Source of the DNA: Capsaspora owczarzaki ATCC 30864
Lineage: Eukaryota > Opisthokonta > Filasterea
Direction: 5' to 3'
NCBI RefSeq assembly: GCF_000151315.2
Contig: NW_011887294.1
Location: 440,266 to 504,265 of the forward strand
DNA: 64,000 nucleotides
Below are positions 10,940 through 20,542 of the stretch, piece after piece (position 1 is the stretch's first letter; each line of letters opens with the position of its first letter). Position numbers and translations under genes: made by a program. The notes beneath the pieces are model-generated. The model had not been told where the DNA came from. It searched no databases and saw nothing but the letters and a program-made list of their open reading frames with translations.

Positions 10940-11276
10940 TGAAAAAATACAATCAAAAATGAAATGAAAAAAAAAAGTAGACTGTTTCCATGTGAAACCA
11001 GACAACGCATCATGCCATGGTGCGTTGGAATAAGCTCGGGTCCACTCAAACACAAGTACAAGTCGTGATTTCCTCAATGCGAAACAGAGCAAGCGATCAC
11101 TTGTCTTTTTTTTTTTTTTGGTTTTTCGTTTCGCATCGCGTCTGCGTTACTTTTTTTCAATTTCGTCCCAACGCTCTCGTGCCGTGTGCCCCCTGCGTCG
11201 TCCTTGTGGAATATCCATTGCTTTGTACAAGTTCGTGTTTCATTATCATCATCATCAACATCAAACAAACATCCCT
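10940..11276. promoter_or_regulatory. Divergent promoter region of PXK and the PNRC-like gene
   Basis: The two start codons point away from each other across 337 bases, so this stretch must hold both 5' UTRs and probably a shared promoter. It contains a T tract (about 11107-11119) and a CATCAT/ATC-rich stretch just before the plus-strand ATG. No TATA box or initiator can be assigned with confidence. Confidence 0.4.
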
Positions 11277-11600
11277 ATGGCCCCCGTCCGCAACAAGTCA
11301 GCTGGTGCCAGCAAACCGCTCAAAACAACAACGCTCCAAGTGACATCATCGTCGAGAATTGCCGCTGAGGCTCAAGCACCCTTGTCCCAGCCTCCCACCG
11401 CCGACGCTATGCCTGTCATTGCTAGAGTTTCGACAGCTCAGTTGCAAGGCAAGGTCAAGGCTTGCGCATCAATGCACCGCGATGGAGCCACTGCGCCAGC
11501 AGCTCAGCCACAGCGGTATGCCGGTCCGTTTTGTGCTCCTCCGAAGGCCTCGGCGCTCCCGATGCCTCCCGTTCAATGGCTGTCGGCCAGCGGTGCCTAA
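11277..11600 (+). CDS. PNRC/Edc1-like small protein with a decapping-activator motif
   Basis: A single exon encodes 107 residues from the ATG at 11277. Most of the protein is Ala/Ser/Pro/Gln-rich and probably disordered. Near the C-terminus (about residues 80-101) it reads YAGPFCAPPKASALPMPP followed by VQW. This follows the pattern of the PNRC1/PNRC2 and yeast Edc1/Edc2 short linear motif (YAG-x-F, then LPxPPxxW). In those proteins a Tyr-Ala-Gly patch activates Dcp2 and the LPxPP patch binds the Dcp1 EVH1 groove, stimulating mRNA decapping. Members of this family are short, disordered and conserved only in this motif, as here. The function is therefore inferred from one motif of about 20 residues. 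A stop follows closely after it, as in the family. Divergent from PXK. Confidence 0.68.
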   Translation: MAPVRNKSAGASKPLKTTTLQVTSSSRIAAEAQAPLSQPPTADAMPVIARVSTAQLQGKVKACASMHRDGATAPAAQPQRYAGPFCAPPKASALPMPPVQWLSASGA

Positions 11601-12385
11601 ACCATTCCACTCCTATTGCTCCTTTCCGGCTACTGTCTCTATTCGGCAACGTCGACACGCTGCTGCTGCGCGTGAATCCCTCGTTTGATGGCGTAATAAG
11701 AAGTACTCCACAATCGACAACATGAACGTCGGCTCAAGTCGTCCCATTGCGATCCATGATGGATCGAAATCCCACCGGCCCTTCTCCTGCCGCAATGGAC
11801 ATAATGTTCATCGCGTTACTTGGTCCCTGTGGTTTGATTGACCAGTGTGACTTGTGAGCCCGGTGCAGCAAAAACACTTCTTTCGGCTTGGACTTGTTCG
11901 AGCTGCTGCGTTGGTCTCGCACCCCGCTTGCCAAAAGCAAATTTTCAGGGCTGGTGCTAGTGCTGCTGGTACCTCCTGCCACTGCGTCTCAGACGGCGTG
12001 CCACAATTCCATGATGGTCTTCGTTGCGCTGAAACCGCAGTTGCTGTCGAGGCTTCTTGTGCTTTCGCCGCCGGTGTCATCATAAACAGCAATTCGGGCC
12101 TCTGAGGTTGAGGATGCCTCGCTTCGTGATCATTTCGAGGCTGTCGTACTGCTGTGTTGCGTTGGATCGATGGCGTTTTTGTTTTTGTTTTGTTTTTGGT
12201 TTGGTTTTGGGCGATATGGTTGTTTGTGGGTACCATTCCATCCATATTGCATTTAACTGAACGAATTATTGCTTGTTTGCCCTGAATTCCATGATGGGTC
12301 TGAACGGCTCGTCGAGTTTGCTCAACTGCGAGCGCCAATATTTTTCACAAGTTACGAATTGCCCATCGACAGTACAACAAGAAAT
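11601..12385. other. Intergenic spacer, no gene recognised
   Basis: Several open frames of 60-180 codons exist on both strands, but none shows family motifs, and their codon use and splice context are unconvincing. The stretch leads into a tRNA gene. Confidence 0.4.
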
Positions 12386-12456
12386 GCGAACGTGGTTCAG
12401 TGGCAGAATAGGTCGTTGCCAACGACTTGACCCGAGTCCGATTCTCGGCGTTCGCA
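12386..12456 (+). tRNA. tRNA-Gly (GCC)
   Basis: The 71-base cloverleaf has a 7-bp acceptor stem (GCGAACG with CGTTCGC, discriminator A), a D-arm with box A (TGGTTCAGTGG), an anticodon stem GGTCG/CGACT (one G-U) closing the loop TTGCCAA with anticodon GCC, and a T-arm CCGAG/CTCGG with loop TCCGATT. CCA is not encoded, as usual for a nuclear gene, and no intron is present. Typical tRNA-Gly(GCC) genes are 71 bases with the same D-arm. The T-loop has TCC where TTC is standard, a minor deviation. Confidence 0.93.
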
Positions 12457-12458
12457 CG

Positions 12459-12465
12459 TTTTTTT
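12459..12465 (+). terminator. RNA polymerase III terminator
   Basis: Seven T residues begin two bases after the tRNA discriminator base and are followed by further long T runs (to about 12512). Pol III terminates at T4 or longer. Confidence 0.8.
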
Positions 12466-12876
12466 GCTTTTTTTTTGCTTTTTTTTTTTTTTTTTTTTCT
12501 TTTTTTTTTTTTGTCGGCTCTCTCCCTAAACTCTTTCCCACCTCACATCTGACAAGTACAACAACACTGATCAGAAGACTGTGGCGGGTTCCTAACCTTT
12601 GATAACTGTTCTTTTGGTCTTTGTTCATTGAAAAGTGAGCGAAAGTTCAAGACGTCGGTCGCACTTCGCCGAGCTCAATCCATCAACCATCAATAAACAG
12701 TGCAACGCAAGCAATGCCTAGAGCATGATAACAATCGCTGCTTCTGAGAGTAACAATCGAAACGCACAGGAAAATCCCGAGAACTTTTGGGCGCGAAAAG
12801 CTTGGCGACTGGCGTATGTTGCTGGTCGAGGCTATTGGTATTGAAGGCTTCTCAGACAAAACCAAGTGCGGAAATC

Positions 12877-13310
12877 TCATTGCACAGGCTTCACGCCAAA
12901 GCTTTGACATAAGGGAGAGCGTCGCTGCTCTGGGGAGTGCTTGCTGTTCGGACTGCTGCTGGACGATTTCTTCTTGGCGGCTGATTCAAACATGGCTCGC
13001 GTTTCGCGCAAAGAGGCCTCGAGCTCTTCAAAGGGAATGCCTTTGACCATGTCGAAGAAAGCGGGCCCCATGACTGGCAGAAGGGTTTTGTAGGTAAAAG
13101 GCAGGTTGGCGGCCAGCTCCGCAGCTGTTCTCTTCAGAAGCTGAACCAGGGCAGGTCGAAGCCCGACGACAGAAGGCTGCCTGTGTGGCACGCTGCATCA
13201 CTGCAGCAGCAAGGCAGTGAGCAATTTGGATGAGATGTTGGACAAAGGTTGATAGAACACGAAAACGAAAAACCAAAGATGGCTCACCGATTTGAAGCGA
13301 CACGGGTAGA
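12877..13310 (-). CDS. Candidate 3' exons of an unrecognised gene
   Basis: A well-composed frame ends at 12877. A plausible exon 12877-13180 starts after an acceptor (CACACAG) and reads QPSVVGLRPALVQLLKRT, then NLPFTYKTLLPVMGPAFF and an acidic helix ending in Lys/Ser-rich tail. A short upstream exon ending at 13288 with a GTGAG donor fits in phase. It lies exactly in the 61-base direct repeat that is copied again at 14331-14386. No start codon or 5' exons were found, and the LTR-like element sits just upstream, so this may be a disrupted gene. I do not recognise the family. The exon's amino-acid composition is the only strong support. Confidence 0.35.
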
Positions 13311-13343
13311 CTGTTGTGCAGTGTCGTTGTTATCGATTCTTGA
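13283..13343. repeat. Outer direct repeat, copy 1
   Basis: This 61-base sequence (starting CTCACCGATTTGAAGCGACA, ending GATTCTTGA) recurs in the same orientation at 14331-14386, where five bases are missing. The two copies bracket the LTR-like element. On the minus strand each copy resembles a small exon with AG and GTGAG borders. Confidence 0.8.
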
Positions 13344-13483
13344 TGTCAGGACCCGAGTTTGCGTCCGTCCAGCCGGCGAGGTTAGCCGGTGGTAGTTAAT
13401 GAGGATTTAGCATATTCTGGTGTATTTGGATGCTTTTGGATAGCTGTCATTGCGCATTTTGTATCAATCAATCGACGTTACCT
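13344..13483 (+). repeat. 140-base terminal direct repeat, left copy
   Basis: It matches 14193-14332 over its whole length by eye. It starts TGTCAGGACC and ends GACGTTACCT. Confidence 0.85.
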
Positions 13484-14192
13484 GGCCAATAGCTCTAAGC
13501 CCCAACCCGTGGGAATCGGAGTCTCACATAATGCGCAATCAATGAGGGCCACCTGACGTCGGTTGGATGTGATCGGTGATGGTGAGGTGGACTCTGGCAC
13601 TCGGCCGCTGAAGCTGTGGCGGTCGAAGGAAGTGCAGGTCCACGCGGTCTCGTGCTGCTTGGTCCGAGCCGTGTTCCAAGTAGCAGGCCTCGCGCGCGCC
13701 GCCAGCCGCGAGATGAACAAGTGTAGTCAAGTCGCCCAAGAGCGTAGACGCGTGAAGACGTCGACGCGCCTCGGGTGGAGGCGATCGTCAAGTTGCAAGA
13801 TTGGAAGAAGCCATGTGGGTTTTCCACCAACGCGGTCGGTCATGGAAGGACAAGTCGTTCGAAGGAATTGCCATGCCTGGTTGGTCTCCATAACACTGGG
13901 ACAAGAAGGTCCAACGGAAAGGTGCTGGAGAGCCAGAGCTGGGATTGAAGAAGGCTGTGAACATGGATACGTGCGTTTGGCTGTTGAGACGCAAGGTGCT
14001 CTTCGCATGAACAAGTTAGGCGGTCTCTACCTCTTGGGTCAAGGAACAAGCTTGTTGGTTCATATTATTTGTGTGTGTTTTGTCAGGCTGGTGTAACGAT
14101 GGGGAAGTTGTAGGAAGTGTGTTTTGTTTCTGTGCGGTGTAGCCGCAATACCGTATCCAGCACAGCGGAGGTCTGTCGGAGATGGAGTAGAG

Positions 14193-14332
14193 TGTCAGGA
14201 CCCGAGTTTGCGTCCGTCCAGCCGGCGAGGTTAGCCGGTGGTAGTTAATGAGGATTTAGCATATTCTGGTGTATTTGGATGCTTTTGGATAGCTGTCATT
14301 GCGCATTTTGTATCAATCAATCGACGTTACCT
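14193..14332 (+). repeat. 140-base terminal direct repeat, right copy
   Basis: Second copy of the 13344-13483 repeat. It is preceded by a purine-rich run and followed by the outer repeat copy 2. Confidence 0.85.
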
Positions 14333-14386
14333 CACCGATTTGAAGCGACACGGGTAGACTGTGCTGTCGTTGTTATCGATTCTTGA
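14331..14386. repeat. Outer direct repeat, copy 2
   Basis: The 56-base partner of 13283-13343 lies directly after the right terminal repeat. It differs mainly by a five-base gap. Confidence 0.8.
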
Positions 14387-14866
14387 GTGAATCCCTTTCA
14401 ACAAGGGTGTCAAGTCCACGACACAGTACATCTATGGATTGGTTTAGTGAAAATTTCGTGGAGGGCGGAGCGGCGTCGTTTCGCCTTTCTGTTTCAGCAT
14501 TGAACACTTGTAGTTTCTGAATCACGAAATCACAGACCCGCACCCTTGAACACGACTCATCATGATAAAGTGATATTTCAATCAGACTATTTTCAGATCT
14601 CTCAAATATTTCACAATAAATGGGAATGGAGTGGGGGAATCGAGCTATGAAAAATCGCCGTAAATCGCAATTCATCGCTTCATGTCGCACAGGAATACGG
14701 GGGCAGCCAATCAATATACAATTGACTTGAAACTATATTTCGTATGATTTACTAGTGGATTTATCGGTAGGAAGAAGCGGAACAAAGGAAAATATGGCGT
14801 CCAATCTTCGTCGCTCGACACAACAAGGGTATCGCCGATGTACCGGGTCTGCGAGGCAGCGTCCGA
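14387..14866. other. AT-rich spacer, nothing recognised
   Basis: This is one of the more AT-rich stretches of the window. A 113-codon minus-strand frame here has no recognisable features and I do not call it. Confidence 0.4.
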
Positions 14867-15153
14867 CTATTCAAAGTTCGCAGAGGTGCTCCAATACTCA
14901 GAATAATTTCGTCCATCGAAGCAAGTGCGCAGCGTCATAGAGAACGGAACGGCGGCAGCAACAGGAGCAGGAGACGCCTGGTTGAACTGGATCTGAATGT
15001 GGCACTTTTTTTTCCCATGCAGCCACACGCAAGGACGTCAACACGAAATGAACAAAGCTGACAAAAGGAAAGCAGCCCCAGCGAATGAACAGGCGACAAA
15101 GCCACACGACCATCCCGACACGCGGCAACCTTGCCTTCACAGCATCATGAGTT

Positions 15154-15189
<36 letters not shown>

Positions 15190-15245
15190 GTCTCATGACA
15201 TCTTCGTTCACATTCTTCCATCTCTTCGATACTCACTCGGACCAT
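14867..15245 (-). CDS. Candidate very small protein, two exons, unrecognised
   Basis: An exon at 14867-14992 follows a good acceptor (CCACATTCAG) and reads IQFNQASPAPVAAAVPFSMT, then LRTCFDGRNYSEYWSTSANF, ending at a TAG. Upstream, an ATG at 15245 is followed after nine bases by the donor GTGAGT (15236), and joining 15237-15245 to the exon keeps phase, giving about 44 residues. The open sequence also extends upstream of that ATG, so the true 5' end may differ. The intron contains the AAC repeat. It would be divergent from the gene starting at 15479. Reality rests only on composition and splice signals. Confidence 0.28.
15153..15189. repeat. (AAC)n trinucleotide repeat
   Basis: About twelve tandem AAC/CAA units. 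They are likely intronic to the small candidate gene on the minus strand, otherwise intergenic. Confidence 0.9.
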
Positions 15246-15478
15246 TGCACTAAGCGGAAGATACGCGTGGGGTTGACGATCTCTGTTGGTTGTGCAAGGA
15301 TTTGTGTGAAACAGATTCAGTCCAATTTTTTTTTTGTCTTTTCGAGCTTTTTTTTGAGCTTTTTTGTTATTTTTTGTTTTATTTCATTCCCACTCCTCTT
15401 CTTTGACTTGCCACAAACGCGAGATCATCGTCGACATTATCCGAATTGATCCAAGCACACACACACATAAGCAAACAA

Positions 15479-17625
15479 ATGGCAGACGCTTGCAGCAGGA
15501 GTAGCTCAGGTGGCAACTCGCCGCTGATTGGATTGGTCGCGACCGCTAGCAACGACAACAACACGGTCGCAATTGCCTCTGCCACGCTTGCCACAGCACT
15601 GGCCTCTCCACTAGAAGCGCTGCCGACCGCCACCCTGTCATGGGCGCTGCTGCTGCTGCTGTCCGCCGTGGTCGCTTTCGCCTTGGTCTCAGGAGCACGA
15701 GGGCAATCCAAATCCAAATCCAAATCCAAACCCAAATCCGCCGTGTCTACTTTGCAGCAGCGCCCTTCCGTCCCAGCAACACCAGCAGCCCCGCGCGACT
15801 CCTCCTCCGCCGCTCCCTCCACAATGCAAGCAGCCTCCGCACACACTCAGGCCCGTCCCTGCGGCTCTTCAGGTACGTCCCCTTTTCTCAAACATGACAC
15901 AAACTCTCCCATCATCCAAAATGTTTGAAAATCCCGCTCCGCTCCGCAGCAACCACTCGTTCCTCCGAGTCCCACTTTGTTCCCCCCCACGCCCGCGCCC
16001 GCCTTCCCCCTTTGTCAACTATTCTATGTCCATGAGCGAAACACCCAGTGAGCGTGTGAGTTGCTGCTGCAGTGTAGCGGGTGCTGCGGCGCGTGGGAGT
16101 GAGTCAAAAGCGCCCAACTCGCCAGCTGTCATTACAAGCCAATCGCGTTGCTCGTTTTGTCGGCTTTTGTTGGATGGCTTCACTCTTTTGCGCACAGAGC
16201 TCGTCGGGGGTCTCGATTCGCAGCGTGATTGCTACTTTAAATACGACGAGACGATCATCATCGCCATTGACAAAAGCAAAAGCAACAAGGAAAAAAAAAT
16301 CAAAAGCGGAAGCGGAAGAGGGGAACGGAAGGCGATGAAAGTGATGAAAGCCGACGAAATGGCACCATGGCATCGGCTGGTGTTAAAAAAACCAAAATCA
16401 CAATCCCGAGGCGCGGACTAACTATGGCGTGGAGAATACGAATCCATCGGTTGATCGGCTGCATCAGAGAGAGAGAGTTTCATCGAGGAGATCCGAGGCA
16501 AAGCAAACACACCAAAAGGAGGTCACAAAAATGGCGCGAGAATTATTAGCTGTAGTCTCCAAATCGAGATTCTCCATCACACGAGCACGCTCAGCTTGCA
16601 CACAACTTTATAATGGACTCTGTGTGTGTGTGGCTCACTCTTGGTTGTGGTTTGACACTACTTGATCTGGATCTCGATCAGATGGAAAACTCGAAATGCC
16701 AAAGCTGTTCACTGCCAGCGAGCTCAAGGCAATGTTCCTTGCGCACGAGACTGCAGACCAAGCTGATGCGATTCACCAGATTGAAATGCTCGAGCGCTCG
16801 CCCTCAGACATGCAGGTAAAATGCAACACAATAGAGAGAGAGAGAGAGAAAACACAAGATGTCGCCAAAACACACCATCCTAACTTTGAAAACATTATTC
16901 TTTCGCCTCAGTCATGGCCCGCCGCTTCGTGCCCTTTCGCATCCATGATGTCCTCACGCTTGGCAACACCACCTGCACAACGTCCGTCCGAGAACGAAGA
17001 CGTGCAGGCGCTGCAGGGCTGCTTTAACTATTTGCAGGATTTCCTCGGCAAGCCGCACCCGGCGCTCGGCCGGAAAGGCCCGACCTGCCCTTTTGTGCCG
17101 ACCGGCTTGAAAAAGGACTCGATTTACGTTGGATCGGTGACGACGACCCCAGCCACCACCAAGGACCAGATTGTCGAGCTGATGCGCGGCTTCCCCGACA
17201 AGTTTCTGCAGCTCGAGCCCCGCCAAGGGCCTCTTGTTTCATACAAGGCGATTGTCGTGACCTTCCCTTACATGTCGCTGGCAGACGCACCGCTCCTCAT
17301 TGATAGCGTGCAGAACGAACTCAAAGCCGAATTCGTTAACAAGGGACTGATGATTGGCGAGTTTCACCTGGCCAACAATGCCTCTAGTCTGAACAACCCC
17401 GACTTTTTCCCTCTGCGCACCCCAAAGCCGTGCATTGCCATGCGCTTTATGGTGCCCGGCGATCTTGTCTTCATGTCGCTTGACCAGTATCCGACCTCGA
17501 TGCGCATCAACCTGCTCGAGTCGTACATTTCCAACCTCACTTCGTCCGGCAACCCTCTCTCCAACAAAGAGTCCGACTTGGTCCACACTGCGCGTGTGCA
17601 ACTCGATGCTGCCCGTTCAGGCTAA
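15479..17625 (+). CDS. Membrane-anchored protein resembling the DUF6875 family
   Basis: Proposed exons 15479-15872, 16682-16815 and 16912-17625 join in phase to 413 residues. Exon 1 encodes Ser/Ala-rich residues, one hydrophobic segment (TLSWALLLLLSAVVAFALVS, about 57-76), then a basic SKSKSK stretch. Exon 3 carries the folded domain with GRKGPTCPFVPTGLKKDSIY, then GLMIGEFHLANN and an AMRFMVPGDLVFM strand. The CPFVP and LGEFH-like motifs resemble, from memory, the uncharacterised bacterial DUF6875 family; that identification is unverified. The 96-base intron 16816-16911 stays open in frame, so retention is possible. The 809-base intron 1 is long for this window and contains a possible extra exon at about 15950-16048 whose frame fails at a C7 run, so the N-terminal model is uncertain. 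An alternative start is the ATG at 16696, which omits the membrane segment. Confidence 0.6.
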
Positions 17626-18035
17626 GTCAACTTTTTTCGCCCATTCACTTGATTTTGAGCTTTTTCTTGTAAAACTTTTTTGATTTTACCTCTACTCTTC
17701 ATAAGGCTGCAGGTTTTGAGACCGTGGCTCATGTCTTTATGTCAAATTATGTTTCTTTGCTTAATTGAATACACGCTTCATTATCCATCAACGCGTTGTC
17801 TGTCGATCTGAAATACGTTCAGTCTTTAGATTCCGCGTCTTTTTCAGTGACCCACGACGCCCGAAGAGCCTGAAAAGTTTCAACACACTGCGAGCCTGAG
17901 AAAAAGAAAGCCGAAAAACAGTCGAAAATCGAGACACTAAACATTGTTCAAGAACTACAATGTGTTTGGGACAAATAACTGGTACATAACAAAATTAAGA
18001 CATTGGTATCAAAAATGGACGGCGCGATCGTCGCG
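17626..18035. other. Convergent spacer, nothing recognised
   Basis: This holds the 3' flanks of two converging genes. It is T-rich near 17640-17690. No gene is visible. Confidence 0.5.
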
Positions 18036-19926
18036 CTACTCTGCAAGCAAGTGCTGTCGCTCGTATTCAGAAGACTCGGCTTTGCGCTTGCGCTCAAGGC
18101 CACGCGTGACTCCGAGTACGACCATCTGTATCGCGCCCATGCCAATCAGCATGAATCCAAAAAGGCTCGTGCCCCATGGAAAGCCCCATGTGGGTGCGAT
18201 CGCACCGCCACAGAGAGGGCCAATAGCTTGGCCGAGGGACCCGGATGACGCCAGCAGACCGGCAATGAGATCGCTGAGCTTGTCGCCCTGGTCAAACTTT
18301 TTGCACACTGAAATCATTTCAGGCCCGCTGGGCACAACGATGAGTGACATGGCGGCGCCAAGCAAGAGCATTGCAATCCATTCCAGCCACTCGACCGGGA
18401 CGGGCATGAAGGAATCAAACATGGGCGAGGGACCAATCAGCAGGTAGCAAATGGCAGCCCCGAAAGAGCCGAGCGCCATCATGATGAGCGAATGCCCATT
18501 CTTGTCGGCAAAATGGCCCGCCACGGGAGCGAACAGGGCATAGGTACCGGACATCGCAAGGAACATGAGGCCGATGATGCCAGAGCTGTATCCAAACCGC
18601 TTCTTGTCGCCAAAGTAGTCGGCCAGCGTCGGGTCAAAGAAGGTGACTGCCGAAATGGTCAGCACAACCGACAGCAATGCAAGCCACACGCGTGGGACTC
18701 GCAGCATTGAGCCCAGAGTCGGCTCAGGAGCAAATCGAACCGGACGCTGGGGCAGCGGCAGCTTCTCGGCATCAAGCGAATTGATATCGATGCTCGGAAC
18801 GTCGTCAAAGTCCGAGAAAGAGTTAATGTCCAAGAGATTATCTGGTACAGTCGGAGGAAGCAAATCACAGGAGGAGTGAGCAACAACGACAAAAAATAAA
18901 AGAGAGAGAGAAAAAAAAAAAAGAATGCTGGGCCAATAGGCAATGCATACCATGCGAGGATGGCGCGCCGGCACCGTCCGCCACTTGCACAGAGCGGAGA
19001 GGTCGTTTCTTTGAAAGAGTGTGCGGCTCGGCTTCGATATTCCGCACCGTGCTTGCATCGGTCGTCGGGCGCAATTCCGTCCACAGGACGACCGGCATGA
19101 GCAGTAGCAGTAAGCCGCCGACAAAGAGAAACGGGGCCATAAACCCTCCTGCGTCGTAGAGGAAGCCGCCGATTGGGGGACTGGACAGAAGGCCAACGCC
19201 CTGCGACAGCTCGCCAATGCCAATAATCATGCCGCGACTGTTCGGAAAGTGCATGATGGCGATGGCCAATGCGGACGTCAAGACGAGCGCATTGCCAACG
19301 CCCGCCAGCCCGCGCAAAAAGAAGCACGTCAGCACGAACGGTACGCCCGAGGGAGCCTTGTCGGCAAAGGCGAACGCAACGGTGGCGAACGCTTCCACGC
19401 ACATGCCAATGATCAGGACGCGCTTGCGGCCAATGCGGCTCATGATGGCGCCTGTTGCCGGCGATACGAGGAAGATGCTGAACGAGAAGATGGCAAAGAT
19501 GAGCCCAGACAGGGACTCTGATACGTCCTTGTCCTTCTTGGCGAACGTCTCAAAGAAGGGCGCCATGATGGCATAGACTGCGCACGCCATGACCTGGACG
19601 AGCGACATGGATATCAGCACGAGCTTGGCGTGTCTATTCGGGATGACCTGCTGCTGGTCTGCGCCGTCGTTATCGCCATCACCGTCGCCATGGTGGGCGG
19701 CGAGATGGGCCTTGCTGTCGGAGGTGGACTCTGGGTTGACCCCGTCGCCGGCTACGACTGCGGACGACCGGCCTCCAGGCGACGCAGCAGTCTTGCTGCT
19801 TGCAACGAGCGGGGCAATGAGGCTTGTGCGGAGGCTCGGGGCGACCGCGTACTCGTCGTCCGAACCCGACGCGTCGAATTCAGACTCTGCCGGCGACAAG
19901 AGCTGGTACTGCCGCGGGGTTGTCAT
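18036..19926 (-). CDS. Major facilitator superfamily transporter, SLC18-like
   Basis: Two exons, 18951-19926 and 18036-18841, join in phase 1 to 593 residues. The protein has a Ser/Asp/Gly-rich cytosolic N-terminus (about 1-98), six membrane helices, a central loop of about 85 residues with an acidic part (DINSFSDFDDVPSIDIN), then six more helices and a charged tail. MFS motif A between helices 2 and 3 is recognisable (MSRIGRKRVLIIG) and a motif-C-like segment in helix 5 reads GVGLLSSPPIGGFLYDAGG. The latter resembles the drug/proton antiporter branch that includes vesicular amine transporters (SLC18/SLC18B1). Substrate export driven by a proton gradient is the family expectation, but the substrate cannot be read from sequence. 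Regulatory sites are not evident. Confidence 0.85.
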
Positions 19927-20043
19927 ACTCTGTCACAAACTGTTGGGACTTTGTGATCGAACCTTTGGTATGAATGGTGAGCGAACAAAAAAAAAGAGAC
20001 GTGAGCGAACAAAAAAAAAGAGACGGAAAACGAAAAGAAAAAG

Positions 20044-20046
<3 letters not shown>

Positions 20047-20076
<30 letters not shown>
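20047..20076. repeat. (AG)n dinucleotide repeat
   Basis: About 15 AG units lie upstream of the MFS transporter start, next to A8/A9 tracts that are themselves in a tandem pair (two copies of GTGAGCGAAC plus poly-A). Confidence 0.9.
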
Positions 20077-20078
<2 letters not shown>

Positions 20079-20266
20079 GAGGTCGAACAGGAGAATGGAA
20101 GGAAGGGAAGGCCCTCGTGTGTGATGGGATTCGAGCAATTGAAACTGAACCAAAGAGAGTGATCTCTGAGATTGGAAGTGACTGACAGACGATAAATGAG
20201 AACACACAATTCATGGTTGTTATCCAGCATGGATGATGAAGAAGAAGATCCTCGACAGCGATTTAG

Positions 20267-20268
<2 letters not shown>

Positions 20269-20306
<38 letters not shown>
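20269..20306. repeat. (AG)n dinucleotide repeat
   Basis: About 19 AG units. Together with the other AG tract it occupies the 616-base gap between the MFS and heparinase-like genes, where I see no gene. Confidence 0.9.
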
Positions 20307-20309
<3 letters not shown>

Positions 20310-20542
20310 GAGGGGGTGTGGAGCTGCTTTTTTATGTGTTTTTTGTGGGGACCTGGGCGCGTGGCTGCGAGAATGCCACACGGACAACGGACACAAGGTG
20401 CGCTCGCAAGTTCAGCGCGCTTACGTCATGGCACTAGAGCCAACAAAAGACAGTCACGAGGTATGCGTGCGATAAGGCAGAATCGCGATAAGAAAGTAAA
20501 AAAAAAAATATATGCAAAGATTCAAACAAACTCCGACAAGCA

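Larger units (their letters stand above)
13344..14332 (+). mobile_element. LTR-like non-autonomous element (TRIM-like)
   Basis: Two 140-base direct repeats, 13344-13483 and 14193-14332, appear identical and begin TGTCAGGACCC. They enclose about 709 bases. Directly after the left repeat the sequence TGGCCAATAGCTC could serve as a tRNA primer-binding site, and a purine-rich stretch (GGAGATGGAGTAGAG) lies directly before the right repeat like a polypurine tract. This is the layout of an LTR retroelement, but the interior is too short for gag-pol and I see no protease, reverse transcriptase or integrase motifs. The repeat ends in TTACC(T), not the usual CA. The flanks carry a 56-61-base direct duplication, far longer than a normal 4-6-base target duplication. 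Identity of the two repeats suggests recent insertion or gene conversion. The orientation given follows the TG end and the polypurine tract. Confidence 0.5.

Noticed and set aside
13563-14096. 177-codon plus-strand frame inside the LTR-like element
   Set aside because: No gag, protease, reverse transcriptase, integrase or chromodomain motif could be recognised on either strand, so the interior is described as non-coding.
14373-14714. 113-codon minus-strand frame in AT-rich DNA
   Set aside because: No family resemblance, no splice context, and it ends inside the duplicated outer repeat.
16915-17030. Alternative frame reading ARRFVPFRIHDVLTLGN
   Set aside because: It looks protein-like but closes quickly, while the chosen frame encodes the conserved CPFVP domain downstream.
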